Part shown: piece after piece, positions 34,435 through 46,554 of the stretch
Numbering within the stretch: position 1 is the first letter of the stretch
Layout: every line of letters begins with the position of its first letter
Source: Diaporthe sp. PMI_573
Taxonomy: Eukaryota; Ascomycota; Sordariomycetes; Diaporthales; Diaporthaceae
Direction: 5' to 3'
Length of the DNA stretch: 64,000 nucleotides
NCBI GenBank assembly: GCA_021399435.1
Contig: JAJTUP010000012.1
Span: forward strand, 62,001-126,000
The notes under the pieces: model-generated
What the model saw: only the letters and a program-made list of their open reading frames with translations
Told to the model about the DNA's origin: nothing
Databases searched by the model: none
Position numbers and translations under genes: made by a program

Positions 34435-36725
34435 GGCTTGTGCTGCGGCGACTCAAGCAATGGAACTTGGACAGGATACTCCCTGTCTCACGTAGACAAG
34501 CCGCTTGTCAGTGGTACCCTCGGGGGCCAACAACCATCGTCTTTCCTTGTAGATCGAGCACTGCGAGGGTAGGAGGTGGGGTTGTACTGCATAAGGGACT
34601 TCGAAGAGAAACCCCCGGGCGTCGATCCTGTACTGACAGGTGCCGGACTTGCAGGTAGCGATTCTGGGGTAGTGAGAGAAGTGAGATGTGACAGGTAAAA
34701 GGTTTTAGAAACGTCAAGGAGACGCAAAACCCAAGAGGTGGAATTCATGTGGGCAGTAAAGCCATGTCTTTCGGCCCTGACGCGAAACTCATCATTGCGA
34801 TACAGCATCCACAGACCACACACCGCTGCCGCAGAAGTGGGCAACACTAGGCGTTGCCCCCCAATCGTGGAATACCACAGTAGACAGCAAAACCGGGACG
34901 CGCGAGCAGACCAATCCAGCCAACTACACTATTGGTAGAGGGGGCGCGAGGGGGTTTACCGCACATGATGGGGCAGACATAGGTCTGTGTGGTGGAAGTC
35001 TCCAGCGATTTGCAGGCGGCTGTCCATAACCCAGCCGTGACCGTTGATCTTCAAACGCAGGAAAGTGGGAAGATCAAAGCGCCCTGGAGTCGTCCCACAT
35101 TTGATCGATGGGTCTCGATTAACTCGACCGTGATAGGAAGCGTAGCCGAGATGAGCCCTCTGGTTTTCTCCAGATATCTGGGCCGCTAGCATTATCGACG
35201 TCCTTTCAGGGCTGTCAAGGAGAAGACTTTTGCTGGAAGCGAGCCTCAGCTGCCGACCCATCACGGGCTGCCAGCGATCTGGTGAGTTGTGAATGTGGCT
35301 GAGCCAAGATGTTGACGAATACTGTGTACACCTTGTGGCTGACCTTTCGCCGTGTGTATCTCTACACAGCATGTTATAGGAAGTATCGTCTGGGAATGTA
35401 TAGCCCCAAGCTCCTAAATTCCTCTCCAAGCCATCGAGCTAAGCTGTTGAGCACTTGGACGACTATCCATGTCGAAGGTTCGTGTCAATCTTGCATGTGA
35501 TCTTGGCGGCAGCGGAGTCGGCGACCTCTCGAGAAAGAGTGGATCATAAAGAGGAGGCCGGACTCGGCCCCCGCGATCTCAAATTCAATACTTCTGTTCT
35601 ACACTAGGTCAACCGAAAGGCACAGCCTATCTGATCGATAGAATGTCGTTCTGCACATGGACAAGTCGTCCAGTCACTACCCCCAAAAGCAAGGGACATC
35701 GTGAGCTGGATCACGGGCTCGTATAATGTAAGTTTCTGGCTCACTCGAGCAGGCGAAATTGTCTGGCTGACGGCGCAGACAACGCATCGCCCCATAGAAG
35801 GAAAGAAAACGAGTCAAGCGTATGGCTTCGTCAGGAGGTGTGCCCCCATCTGCGTTGAAAACATAGCCCACGAGAGTTTCAATGGCTGCACAAATGTGGG
35901 ACTTACCGTGGCAGCTGCATTAGTCCTCGGCACGTGCAAACGCTTAGCATTGGTGCAAAGACCGCACCGGGCCCATCGCTTGGGTCAAAGCTTGCAAGGC
36001 GGGCATGCCCCTGGAGAGTGGAAAGTGATCCGCCTCAAGTTCGTATATGTGCTTTGAACGGTCCAGCCGCGCACTTTCCCTTGCGTTTTGCCCCGAGTTT
36101 CCTTTCTGACACTGTACCTGAGTGGGGTCGTCCTCCCGCTGCCAGAACTGCCAGACAATTGCCCGTCACTCCACTTGTAAAGTTTTCCCCGATATTTCGC
36201 CATTGTGGAATTCCCCGTGCCTCAGGTTGGGCTATATGAGGAGGTCCACATCCAGGAACTACAAACGCGGGCATAATGGTTCGACCACATCAATAGTCGG
36301 CTACTTGCCTACAACGTTTTGAGACTTGCAGAAAGATCTGGTGGACAGGATCCCATGGCAACGAGTAGTAGCGAGCTGCGTGGCTGCAGTGAGATGCTTC
36401 TGCGGAGGTAGATGCTGCACCTTTTACAGAGACTCGGCTTACGGAACGGGAAGTACGCGGTTCCAATAGAGATACTTCGATTCGCAGCTTGCGTTCGATT
36501 GTCAGCTGAGGTTGCGTGCTGCCTGCGGAAACATACGGAGGTACCTACTGGCTAGGCAAACTGGCCCTTTTCCTCCCACAATTATAACTCCGTGAAAATC
36601 GGCGCCAATCATGGCGACGTCCACAAGGCTGACCCTTTTGAACGGCCCCTATTCTCTGCCAGAAGCTGAGTGGCCCTGAAGAGGGCATGTTGTACACTCA
36701 GAGCTGACGTGACTTGACCACACGC
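34435..36725. other. Gene-poor intergenic region
   Basis: 2.3 kb between the rhodopsin-domain gene start and the FAL1 3' end. The longest frames (157 codons on minus at 34956-35429; 118 on plus at 35701-36057) match nothing I recognise and lack clear splice partners. A decayed or orphan gene is possible but unsupported. Confidence 0.4.
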
Positions 36726-38042
36726 TCAAGAGATGAGATCTGCTACGTTCATCGGCATCTCGTCAATCTGGGTGGAGTAATACACTGCAGCTAGTTAGCA
36801 ATCGATCACGACTCGACAACCAGATGGACTTACACTCAATGTCTCGTAGAATGCGCACATCCTCGCTTGTAACGAAGTTGATCGCAACACCCTTGCGTCC
36901 AAATCTTCCAGATCGGCCGATACGGTGGATGTAGTTCTCACGATTGCTGGGCAAATCATAGTTGATGACCAGGCTGACCTGCTGGACATCAATACCGCGC
37001 GCCCACACATCAGTGGAAATCAGCACACGGCTGTTGCCCTGTCGGAAGTCCTGCATGATACTGTCCCGCTCCTTTTGTGGCATGTCTCCGTGCATGCTGC
37101 TCACGGTGAAGTTGGCCTCACGCATCTTGTCAGTCAGCCAGTCAACCTTGCGCCGAGTGTTGCAGAAGATGACGGCCTGGGTGATGGTCAACGTGTCGTA
37201 GAGATCACATAGAGTGTCAAACTTCCAATCCTCTTTCTCGACAGCGATGAAGTACTGCTTCAGACCTTCGAGAGTCAACTCGTCACGCTTGACAAGGATG
37301 CGGACAGGGTCGGTCATGAATTTGGTCGTCATGTCGAGCACATCGTAGGGTAGGGTAGCCGACACGACGACGACTTGAGTGGCTGGAGGGAGGTATCTGT
37401 ACACGTCGTAGATCTGCTCTCTGAATCCCTGGTTAAGCAGCTCATCGGCTTCGTCAAGAACCAGCATCTTGATGTGGCGGGTGCGCAGATGCCGGCGTCG
37501 GATCATGTCGGCAACTCGGCCAGGAGTTCCGGAAACGATGTGCTGGCCATAATCCAACTTGCGGATGTCCTCGCCGACGTTTGTTCCTCCGATGCATGCA
37601 TGACATTGCACGTTCATGTAGTCGCCGAGAGCCATGACGACGCTCTGAATCTGGGTAGCCAACTCGCGCGTCGGGGAGAGGACGAGTGCTTGGGTTTCAC
37701 GGACGGCGGTGTCGATGACTTGGAGCATACTAATGGAGAAAGTCGCAGTCTTGCCGGTTCCGGATTGCGCCTGTGCAATTGTATCACGGCCCTTGCAGAC
37801 TTGGACGATGGCGCGGGACTGAACAGCCGAGGGAGATTCGTAACCGTAAGCGTAGATTCCACGAAGAAGAGATTCTGCCAAGCTGGGTCAGCGTTCGTTG
37901 CCCAAGGAATACACGCGATGCAAGATTGAGCTCTACCCTTTAGCGACATGGACTCGAAGGTAGGATGGACGGTGACCTCCTTGGAGGTGTTGAACTCCAT
38001 CCGCTCCTCAGCCTTCCGGTCAATACCACTTGCTTCGGCCAT
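36726..38042 (-). CDS. FAL1: DEAD-box RNA helicase eIF4A-III/Fal1
   Basis: ATP-dependent RNA helicase orthologous to eIF4A-III, the core of the exon junction complex in filamentous fungi and animals; the yeast relative Fal1 acts in 18S rRNA processing. Three minus-strand exons: 37937-38042, 36834-37874, 36726-36784; 401 residues, the usual length. Helicase motifs in order: Q-motif region [22 protein letters not shown] (I), PTRELA (Ia), GTPGR (Ib), DEAD (II), SAT (III), [13 protein letters not shown] (V) and [13 protein letters not shown] (VI). The short last exon gives [18 protein letters not shown], characteristic of eIF4A-III. It is divergent from the PRP9 gene 359 bp away. Confidence 0.97.
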
Positions 38043-38401
38043 TTTCAAGTTCTGACGATGCTTTGTTTGCCAGCTGATTGTCTCGGGTGCCGTTGGCTTT
38101 GTGGGTGTTTTGATAACTTTTGGCGCAATGCAATGAAGGAAGTTGAAAGTCGGGCTGGGGGCTAAGCACCTGCAGGTGGGCAGGCTAACAGACAAATTCG
38201 TTGCAGGGGTGTTCAGAAATGCGGGAGCTTATCTTATCAGACAGTACCTAGGCAGCTTGGTTGGCCCGTGCCCCAGGACAACTTCATGGATCTCGACGAA
38301 ACCGTTTACGGACTTTGGTTTGACTTCAGCTCAGCAACTCACAGTGGACAGAACGGGCGAGACCGGCACACGTTCCCCTTCTCTGACCCGCAGAAATCAC
38401 G
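38043..38401. promoter_or_regulatory. Bidirectional promoter region FAL1 / PRP9
   Basis: 359 bp between the start codons of two divergently transcribed RNA-processing genes. It must contain both transcription starts. No TATA box or other named element stands out. Confidence 0.5.
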
Positions 38402-39970
38402 ATGTTGTTGGAGGAGCAGCGATACATTGCCGAGGACCTCGAGCGCCTCGAGCAAGGCGTCGCGGATCGCATCGGCGAGGAGCCCAAGGTGGTACGTGAC
38501 GCGCTCTCCCTGCAAAGTCTATTCTCGATCAAGCTGACCACGCCCCTTACGACGCAGATTCGCGATCGCCTGAATCGAGACCATGAGGTATCTCAGCTCC
38601 TTGACCAGATACAAAAGCAATCCGCAGAGATGGTGTCTTTGTATCGCGATGCTAATGGCCTCCGATCCAAAGAGGTCCTGCAGATTGGCAGCGGTGACCC
38701 TTTCGAGGAGTTCTACAAGCAGGTGAACGAAGTCAGGGAACATCACGCGCGATACCCCAATGAGCAGGCTGAAAATTCCGAGATCCGCTACCGGCAGCGT
38801 AAGACGGGCGACGAGCCCCTCCCCTCCCTAGTCGATTCGATGTTTTCTGGCGAGGAGGCCTACGGACGCTACTTCGACCTCCACGCGTGCCACGAGGAAT
38901 ACATCAACCTGCCCAACGTCAAGCGCCTCGGATATCTTTCATACCTTGAAATTTTCGACAACTTCGGGGCGGGCCATGGCGGCGTCAAGAGAGCGGACAA
39001 ATTGACCGATCAATACTTCAAGTACGTTGGCGGGCTGGCAGAATACTTGGAAAGTTTCATGCGCCGGACGCGACCGCTGGAGAACGTCAGCAAGGTGATT
39101 GAGTCATTCGACAAGGAGTTTGAAGGGGCGTGGGAGAAAGACGAGGTCGAGGGCTGGGCAAATGAGTCGGCTGCTGCCACGGTTGCAGCAAAGGAGTTGA
39201 GCACCGCCGACGCCGTATGGTGCGATGCTTGCGAAAAGGAGTTCAAGAACGAGAATGTGTACAAGGGGCATTTGAACGGGCGAAAGCACGTCAAAGCAGC
39301 GCAAGCCCTAGCGCAGAGACAGGAAGGTGCCACAGATGCCGCACTTGGTTCCGGAAAATTCTCTGCGACAAGAATGAAGGAGCGTGCGGTGGCCGAGCGC
39401 GAGTTCAGAGTGAAGCGCCTCGCTAGCGCTATGAGCACGGAGCGAGAAGACACCCGGGTCAATGTGGAGCGGCGGCAAGGAATGACAGAGAGGGAACGGC
39501 AACAAGAACTCGACAATATCTTCAATATGGCAGAGCAACCACCGCAGATCGCCGAGTCGGATGACCCGGAAGGAGAGGACGGTGAGGAGAAGATTTACAA
39601 CCCTCTGAAGCTCCCGCTGGCCTGGGACGGCAAACCCATCCCATTTTGGCTCTACCGGCTGCACGGCTTGGGTGTGGAATTCCCATGCGAGATCTGCGGA
39701 AACTTCGTCTACATGGGCCGCCGCGCCTTCGAGAAGCACTTCAATGAGGCACGGCATATTTACGGTCTGAAGCGGCTCGGCATCAACGACACCCACCTTT
39801 TCCGAGACATCACGGGCATTGAGGAAGCGCTGAAGCTCTGGGATAAGAGGCTGCGCGACAAGAAAGCGCACAAGATTGAGGATGGGAGCATCGTTCAGAT
39901 GGAAGATGCCGAGGGCAATGTGATGCCGGAGAAGGTGTACTATGACTTGCAGAAGCAAGGTTTGCTGTGA
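38402..39970 (+). CDS. PRP9: Splicing factor SF3a subunit 3 (Prp9/SF3A3)
   Basis: Subunit of the SF3a complex of U2 snRNP, needed for prespliceosome assembly. The whole span reads as one open frame of 522 codons, but 38492-38557 is very probably an intron (donor GTACGT, branch GCTGAC, acceptor ACGCAG, 66 bp): removing it joins EEPKV to IRDRLNRDHEV as in SF3A3 proteins. Exons 38402-38491 and 38558-39970 then give 500 residues. Visible parts are the N-terminal Prp9 region (LLEEQRYIAEDLERLE), GYLSYLEIFDNF, a matrin/U1-type zinc finger (WCDACEKEF...HLNGRKH) and the C-terminal finger with PCEICGNFVYMGRRAFEKHF. Length and order fit the family. Confidence 0.95.
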   Translation: MLLEEQRYIAEDLERLEQGVADRIGEEPKVVRDALSLQSLFSIKLTTPLTTQIRDRLNRDHEVSQLLDQIQKQSAEMVSLYRDANGLRSKEVLQIGSGDPFEEFYKQVNEVREHHARYPNEQAENSEIRYRQRKTGDEPLPSLVDSMFSGEEAYGRYFDLHACHEEYINLPNVKRLGYLSYLEIFDNFGAGHGGVKRADKLTDQYFKYVGGLAEYLESFMRRTRPLENVSKVIESFDKEFEGAWEKDEVEGWANESAAATVAAKELSTADAVWCDACEKEFKNENVYKGHLNGRKHVKAAQALAQRQEGATDAALGSGKFSATRMKERAVAEREFRVKRLASAMSTEREDTRVNVERRQGMTERERQQELDNIFNMAEQPPQIAESDDPEGEDGEEKIYNPLKLPLAWDGKPIPFWLYRLHGLGVEFPCEICGNFVYMGRRAFEKHFNEARHIYGLKRLGINDTHLFRDITGIEEALKLWDKRLRDKKAHKIEDGSIVQMEDAEGNVMPEKVYYDLQKQGLL

Positions 39971-40627
39971 AGTGCGGTAGGCGGCGCCAGTCTTCCTGGA
40001 ACGTACAATGAGGTTGCAGATAGAACAAATGGAAAGTTCAACAAACAATTCCAGGTTTGGGTCTTCCAATCATCGATTGGACTCGCCGTGCTTTACATCA
40101 GACAAATGCAGTCTTGGAGAAGCATTCAAATTATACTCAAAGCCGTATAGGCTTCAATTAGAAACCACCGGAGCATCCATAGCATATGTGTGATGAGGAA
40201 CTATGCTTGAATCTGTTTCTCTCGCTTTGTAGTTTCCCCCTGTATGTGTAATTCTGAGGAACAAGTGTGTCGAGGAGCAGGCCGAGATCTTCGCGCTTTC
40301 AAAGCCACGTTCTGTTAGAGAGATTGTTGGCGATGGCGGGATTAGGAGGGGGCTGCGTTCAAATTCACTTTGGTCATCTTTAGGAGCGAAGAGTTGAGGC
40401 AAGTTGCTTTGTATGAGTGATTCTGTGCACCCCCTCACGTAGGTAGGCTGTCTTTTTGATATTTTTTTCGTTTTCTTGGCCAGTCACCGCCGATCTCATT
40501 AGAGCACCGAGTGAATTTGAATGCAGCCACTTTGATCCCACCCTCATATCTCTGCAACTTGTTGTTTTGGATTCCTCCCAACTTCTTCTTCCCAGCCATC
40601 ACCATCTCGAAGCAAACAGGCTGAGCG
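39971..40627. other. Intergenic region (PRP9 / 40628 gene)
   Basis: About 0.66 kb between PRP9 and the next plus-strand gene. Nothing beyond short frames is seen. Confidence 0.45.
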
Positions 40628-41799
40628 ATGGATTCAAATACCCACAAGGTCAGTATCACTTAGACGAAGCAATGGACTGGAGAACAAAGTATTGTGTTGA
40701 AATCATCAAGCACTGACATCCGGCCCATTCTAGAGCGATGCCTTTGATTGGGGAATCGTGGGCGTGGATCTTGACGATATCGATGTCCCCCAGAGCAACT
40801 CAAGCGACAAAGCCTTCCGTGTCGACCCGGATTCACAAGACTTTTCCATGGTGTCCGACAGTGACCTTGCAAACGTCCATCTGAGTCCCATGAATATGTC
40901 AAACGAGTCGGGTTCGATCTTCGACAGATTCCCCGAGGCTTTTGTGTCGGACTCAGATGAGGGAGCCGACAATACATATTCTTGGATGGTTCAGAATCCA
41001 GGCCAGATGCCCAAATGCCTCCTCGACGGCAACTCCCCTCGTCCACAACACATTGTCGCCCGGCCCGGCAACGAGTCTCCTATCAACGTTGAAGGCGAGA
41101 CGCTCATGGAAAAGCAGTTCAAGCGGGGACTGCAGAACCCTTTTGACTACTTTGTTCGGGCTACTGCTTTCTCTTGTATCATGGAACTTAACAGCCAAGG
41201 ACTGTTAGTCAATCTGAACATATCCAACGATTTAGGTTGGTTCATCTTTGCTAATATACAACTCGTACAGAGTCCACCCTACTATTCTGGCAACCCTCAT
41301 CGGCCGACTCTTCAACGGCGATTCAGGCCTACTAGATGTGTTCAACCGCTTCTTCATGCCACCAGGATTGTGCATCGAGTACGCAACCCGTCGTGCTGCC
41401 GTGCACAACGTTCTCCAGCAGATCGGTCACTACATGGGCGCACGTCCCACCTGTGCCTATCATCACCACTTTAGTATCCTCGTCAAGATCGTGCATCACC
41501 TTGATGTCGACAGGGTCTCCGGGGGTGTTCACTTGGACGAGACCGTCGGCAAGCTGGTCTGCGCCTCCAATGGGCGCGAGTTCATCCCCTGCCCGGGCAC
41601 CTACACGATCCTCCGCGGCCCGAAGCTTTCGCCCCGTTTCCTGAGCCGATCTGGTGAGTGGTGGCCATGCAAGAACTTATCTTGGCAAGAGGCGGACTAT
41701 CTGGGTCTGTACAGGCGCACGCCGAAGGCAAACAGGAAGGACACTGCGGATACCGTGAACCCGCAGCTTCTTATACTCAGGGGCGAAAACAGAGCCTAG
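40628..41799 (+). CDS. Hypothetical protein, unrecognised family
   Basis: I do not recognise this protein. The model has three exons, 40628-40648, 40734-41203 and 41271-41799 (phases agree; 339 residues). Evidence that it is real: a 21-base first exon (MDSNTHK) followed by GTCAGT and a clean CTAG acceptor, a GTTAGT/GTACAG second intron whose removal restores one frame, and a protein-like composition throughout. Residues 8-110 are acidic and Ser-rich (probably disordered); the C-terminal 230 residues look folded, with VHPTILATLIGRLFNGD, LDVFNRFFMPPGLCIEY and CPGTYTILRGPKLSPRF. There is no signal peptide, membrane span or familiar catalytic motif. It could be a lineage-restricted fungal gene. 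Confidence 0.6.
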
Positions 41800-43946
41800 G
41801 TGTGAGCGATGGCGAGAAGGCGGGCGTGGTTCAGCGGCTTGTGAACCTGGGTTGTGATTCAAGTATGCAGCAGCACGTTTGTGATCGAAGATATACGACG
41901 TGGGACTAGAAGATTCCTGCAGCATCTGGGATTCCAGGGAATAAAAAGAGCAATGATGGATTTGCCTTGCGTTAAGCCATTCGGGATCACATTGGAGACT
42001 GGTAGGGCAAACTTCATAGCCACCTGAGTATACTATGCTCAGTGTTGGTTTGGGCCTTGACCAGCGCCTCGCAGCGAGCGGTCTGCTCCGAGGCTCGGTC
42101 AAATGTCCTCGAGACTTGAGTCCTTGGATGCATTGTAATGAGATTTTAATATCGTGTCAAGTAGTGATGACACGTTTCACTATCCGCAGAGTGAAATGGC
42201 CAATTCAATCCATTCTAATGACACAATTCAGGGCAATTTTGACCATCTTTCCTCACCAAAAAACCATGGTTAGAGAACTTAGATCCGACGCAGGGGAAAG
42301 ACCGCATTCCTCGGTCGCATTTTTCAGAGTCTGTCTGATGCGCACCAGGGTCTTATAATATGATGTTCCTGGACATGATCCAATGAATGTCGCGGATTAC
42401 TTTTCAGGGATTCTTTTTTTCTTCCCGCAGAGTGACCCCGTCTAGTCTGTCAAAAAATGCCTCAGGTGTAAGCAAAACAATCTACATCTGGCATCAGAAG
42501 TACAGCCATCTGAACCACCCTAGGCAATCGGGCTGATGTAGCAATAATTGTTGCCAAACTTTTCGACGTTGAACGAAGGCTATGATCCCTTTGGCAGTGT
42601 CAGTACCGGTGTGAGCATCTAGGTATCCTAGACGACAAAATATCTTGAAGGTGAGAAGTCTGGACCGCCAACGATGCTCCATTTGGATCCAGAACCGACT
42701 GCCGAGCCGTGCCGTTGTATCAGGCAACGAGACAAGTAATCCTATCGCCACCGGGTGAACATGTGGATATATGCTGTACAACTCTCAATTCGGGATGGCT
42801 TCAAAGATTTGACCAGGCCATCGAGAAGCGGTGAGGCTAATTCCAATCGAATCCTTCGACTGGTTCCTCGCACTTTTCGGGGCCATGCTGGTGAACTAAA
42901 AAGAGCGGATCGGTGGTCGGTGCTTCGTGGTGGATCTTTGGAAGAGATGTAGATGGCATTAGCTTTAAACCAGACCGTCGTGGAGCTCTTTCAGACTCCA
43001 ATACCTTCTCCTCAATTCCTCATTGGTCCATGGGTACGAGGGGCGGCAATACGCGGAGTGGACATTTAAAATACTGGGTGGATACTACATCTCTTGGCCA
43101 GTGGCAACATCGTTAACTGCCCAGCCCAGATTCATCTCTTGGGAGGCATAGGCAGACTATCGTGCCTAATCATAACCCACAGTAGTCAGCACTAGGTTCA
43201 AGCTGCCAGTGTCGGCTGCTTGGTTATAAGCTGGGAACGCTAGTTTCACATAATCAGCCCGTGCGGTATCCTCCATCTCCAGCTTGTCCGATGGGACTGT
43301 GGATTTGGTGAATCCGGATGTTATCCGCCGGTGCCAAGCATCATGAGTTTCTTCAGGCTCGTGGAACGTGCCCAGCAGGCAGCGACATTCAACCCCAAAA
43401 TGCCTTCTAGACTTCCTCCCAATCAAAGCTTTCTCACATGTTCGGGTTCATTAGGAGAGGTCCCGTTGTTGACCAGGTAGGTAGGTACCTTTCAATATCA
43501 GATTACTGCAGGGTATCAGCAACTTAGGGTCAGATTAATTACCTTGCGGACCAGATCAGCCTCCGAAATTACACAGAAAATGTGACACGATAGATTCTTG
43601 TTGAAAACAAATGCAGGGTTTAGTCTGATAGCAAATAGAACAGGGGAAGCTATTAGACAACCTCAGCAACACAAAAAAACATTGGCAACTTCGACATAGC
43701 TCTCACCCTCACATCTGCGCCTCTCCTTAGATGCTCAATGTCGCTATTGTATACTTAGGACCTAGGCTAGGGCCACTAGATTCCTCCTGCTGTCAAAATG
43801 GACAACAACAGTTGGCACAGTGGAAGATGCATCAATTCCAGCGTTTTGAAGTCGAGCGTCGACTCTCCAGAGGCGACAAACACCGGATTTCCCCAAGCCA
43901 AACATTCCAGCATCCTTCTCCTGATTTTCTGAGGAGTCTTTCCTAA
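41800..43946. other. Gene-poor intergenic region
   Basis: 2.1 kb between the hypothetical gene and the 3' end of the MFS gene. Small frames such as minus 43166-43426 (86 codons) and minus 42494-42781 (95 codons) look mildly protein-like but have no recognisable similarity; they may be debris of a decayed gene. Confidence 0.35.
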
Positions 43947-45739
43947 TCAATTGAAGCTGACTCGTGAAATCATGGCCACGGCCAACACGCAGACACTTGT
44001 GACCTGCGGTACCGTTAGTTGAAGGTTATGCGTCGCTAGATGACAGGATCAACCTACCGACAGAACTAAAAAGGGCAATTCGAGCCATAAGTTGTCTTTG
44101 CTACCATCTATTGTAGCTTGTTCAGACATGGGCCATGTGATGAGTTGTCCGATTGTCTCCGCAATCTGCACTGCACCGTAAAGCCTCCCACGGAGCTCTG
44201 GTCCAGCCAGGGAAGTAGTGTATGACAATAAGGAAACTCTCAAGCCTGATCCCATGGCGAGGGCAACAGCGGCTGCGACTGTCAGCCATAAGGTCCACTG
44301 AATCCAGCTGGATACTAAAATGTGCACTCACCTATGACTCGTGATGCAGAAGTTGCAGCAACTGTCACGTATGCGGCGGCAAATGCCAAGACTAATACGC
44401 TGCCGCGAATTATCCAAACATCAAGTGCAGACTGGCGGATGCCGAAGCGTTTCTGCACAAATGGAATAGCCCACGGTGTGAACAATGCAAAAAGAACAGC
44501 TTTGAAAAGTCCCCCCCACGAGAGTGACAAAAGAATTTGCCCTGTGCCCTGGTCTGGACGACGAATCATGACTGCATATGCGCTGAGCCATCGCAAGGCA
44601 TTCTGCGCAAGCACTGGCAGAATGAAGACGCTGAGGGTGAATAAGACTTTGCGTGACCTTAGCAATGTGAGGAATCTCGACTGTCCTGAAGACTGGTGTG
44701 ACAGGACTGGTGCTTCACTCGGACTGTGTATTACTGTCGACTCCGCGTCTTCTGGATGTTGTGAATCATCTCGGAGTGTAGACTCATCGACAAAAATCAG
44801 GGGAACAAAACAGACACCGAGAAGAATCAACGATATTGAAATCGGGATGCAGACTGAGAAAATGACAGCCACATAAGCGATTTCCGTAATGAATACCTCC
44901 ATTACGAGGGAAGCTCCATAAAGGGAGAAATAAAGGTGAGTCCTGGAACGACGTAAGCAATCGTGTGAGGCCGAATTCGGGAAAAGCATCTAAATAGGTT
45001 TCACCTTACCTTTGTTCTTCATGGAGGCTTTCTGATGCGAGGAGGTATATCAGAGTGATCGAAAGGGAAGTGCCGCCGCCGATCAGCCAAAAAGCTGGAC
45101 CAGCCCAAACCAATTTCAAGGGAAATATATCGGGAAAAGAGACTGAAGCATGGCGATCAGAAAGAAAATTCATCGATACACGATGAGGTGGCCAGGAATT
45201 TACTGACCTACGGCAACTGTCCAAAGGCAAGACAATAACTGCCCGACCAGGGCCAGCAATATAACCTTCTTCTTGCCACGAAAGTCGGCAGCCTTTCCAT
45301 ACGGAATAACGATAAGAAGCACTGGATCAGGACTCAGAATCCATGTATTCGAAAGGAACAGCGTGTAGATGAACTCACACACGATGTAAGAGATGCCCTT
45401 CTCCCAATTGAGTAACTCGCGCAGCTGCTGCATTACCGGCTCTTCGAGGTAACAATGGACCCAGTCAACCATATTCCCTTCAGGTCCAATCCGACCGTGG
45501 TTGTGGTCCTTATCGAATTTGTAGCATATCTGTCTCAATTTGGCCTCTCGAGAGCCGATGTTGAAGAAGATCAAGTGCAACTGCAGGAGGACTAGCACGA
45601 GTGCGAGGAGGAGGGTTTGCTTCTGTAGGAGTCTCTGACTGGGGATGGGAGAGCTTCTGCCATCACTGTCTCTGACCGCATCGGTCTGGTTCGCTAATAG
45701 ACTGCTGGTTTCGTCTAGCTCAGTCGTGGCTGCATCCAT
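43947..45739 (-). CDS. MFS transporter, unknown substrate
   Basis: Major facilitator superfamily permease, plasma or vacuolar membrane, substrate unknown. Five minus-strand exons: 45208-45739, 45010-45142, 44332-44942, 44058-44278, 43947-44003; phases agree and give 517 residues. A hydrophilic N-terminus of about 40 residues precedes the first span. The MFS loop 2-3 signature is visible as GKAADFRGKKKVI; a polar central loop follows ILLGVCFVPLIFVDE; the second half includes ALAMGSGLRVSLLSY and GAVQIAETIGQLITWP. The fourth exon's acceptor is inferred because a closer AG would leave a 17-base intron; the model intron is 53 bp. It resembles fungal drug or metabolite transporters of the PCFT/HCP-like type, without certainty. 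Confidence 0.85.
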
Positions 45740-46554
45740 GTTGTCGAGGCTCTGAAGACCTTGGCCCGTTCAGTTACGAGTCGATTCGTCAATTTGATAT
45801 TGCAGATCACAGATTTGAGTAAATTCAGATGAACGACTTATCCTGAGGGGACAGTTCGCTTCGTATCGTTTGCAGTGTTGCTGACATCAGACTGCCAGCC
45901 GCATGTACTGTAGCGGTCGCTGCCTGGGCCTCTGTGTCCTACATAATTGAAACGTCTGCGCCTCCTCGGCTGCAACTCGGATCCTTCGAAGATTTACATA
46001 ATCCTACAGAAATGATCAAGGCCAGATTTAATGATACTGCGATATTTTGTGTCTCATGCTGTATCAAAAGGAATGGTATGCCGCCTGGCGTCAAAACTTG
46101 AGTGTTCTCATGTGCTGTTGTGCCGGTATTGCTGGGGCGGCAGCTACCTTGGTACAAGCAGAGGAACCAATTCGTAGACGTGAAAAGCGGCTTAGGCCGT
46201 TGTGGAATGCCAAGATCCTGCAGTAGTCGTTCCGGTGGCAAACGGCGGCAGAGTTGCGGGTTTAGGTCATCCGGCCATTTAGCGACGGCAGCCATTGACC
46301 CTAATGTGTCCGGCACCTCTTGTGGTAAATAAAACCTCACTCCAGGATACACTATATAATGAACCCCCATGTACACCACGTTTTGTGACACGGGCCGAGA
46401 AGCAGCTGTCCTGGAGGTCTGACTGGCCAACGAATCGAGGGACATTGATCATCCGGAATTGAAGGCATTAGTAAGAGAGAGAGAGAGAGAGAGCCAGGTG
46501 CCAGGACAATGTAGGGCAGGCGTTACCATGAGCTGGATCTGGCTGTGAAATTAG
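45740..46554. other. Intergenic region upstream of truncated catalase
   Basis: 0.8 kb between the MFS start and the first recognisable catalase exon. I searched all frames for the missing catalase N-terminus (distal-histidine motif, RFSTV segment) and found none. A 168-codon minus frame (45939-46445, starting MSLDSLASQTSRT) resembles nothing I know; its N-terminal half looks protein-like, so an orphan gene is possible but unproven. Confidence 0.4.
46474..46493. repeat. (AG)10 microsatellite
   Basis: About ten AG units, 60 bp upstream of the point where catalase coding similarity begins. It sits close to the apparent 5' breakpoint of the catalase gene. Confidence 0.85.

Noticed and set aside
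34956..35429. 157-codon minus-strand frame
   Set aside because: No family recognised, no introns or neighbours that make sense of it; could be chance in a 2.3 kb spacer.
44279..44331. 17-base intron between MFS exons 3 and 4 using the first AG
   Set aside because: Far too short to be spliced; the AG at 44279 restores the same frame with a 53-bp intron.
45939..46445. 168-codon minus-strand frame starting MSLDSLASQTSRT
   Set aside because: Some segments look protein-like, but there is no recognisable family and no support from splicing; kept only as a note in the intergenic entry.
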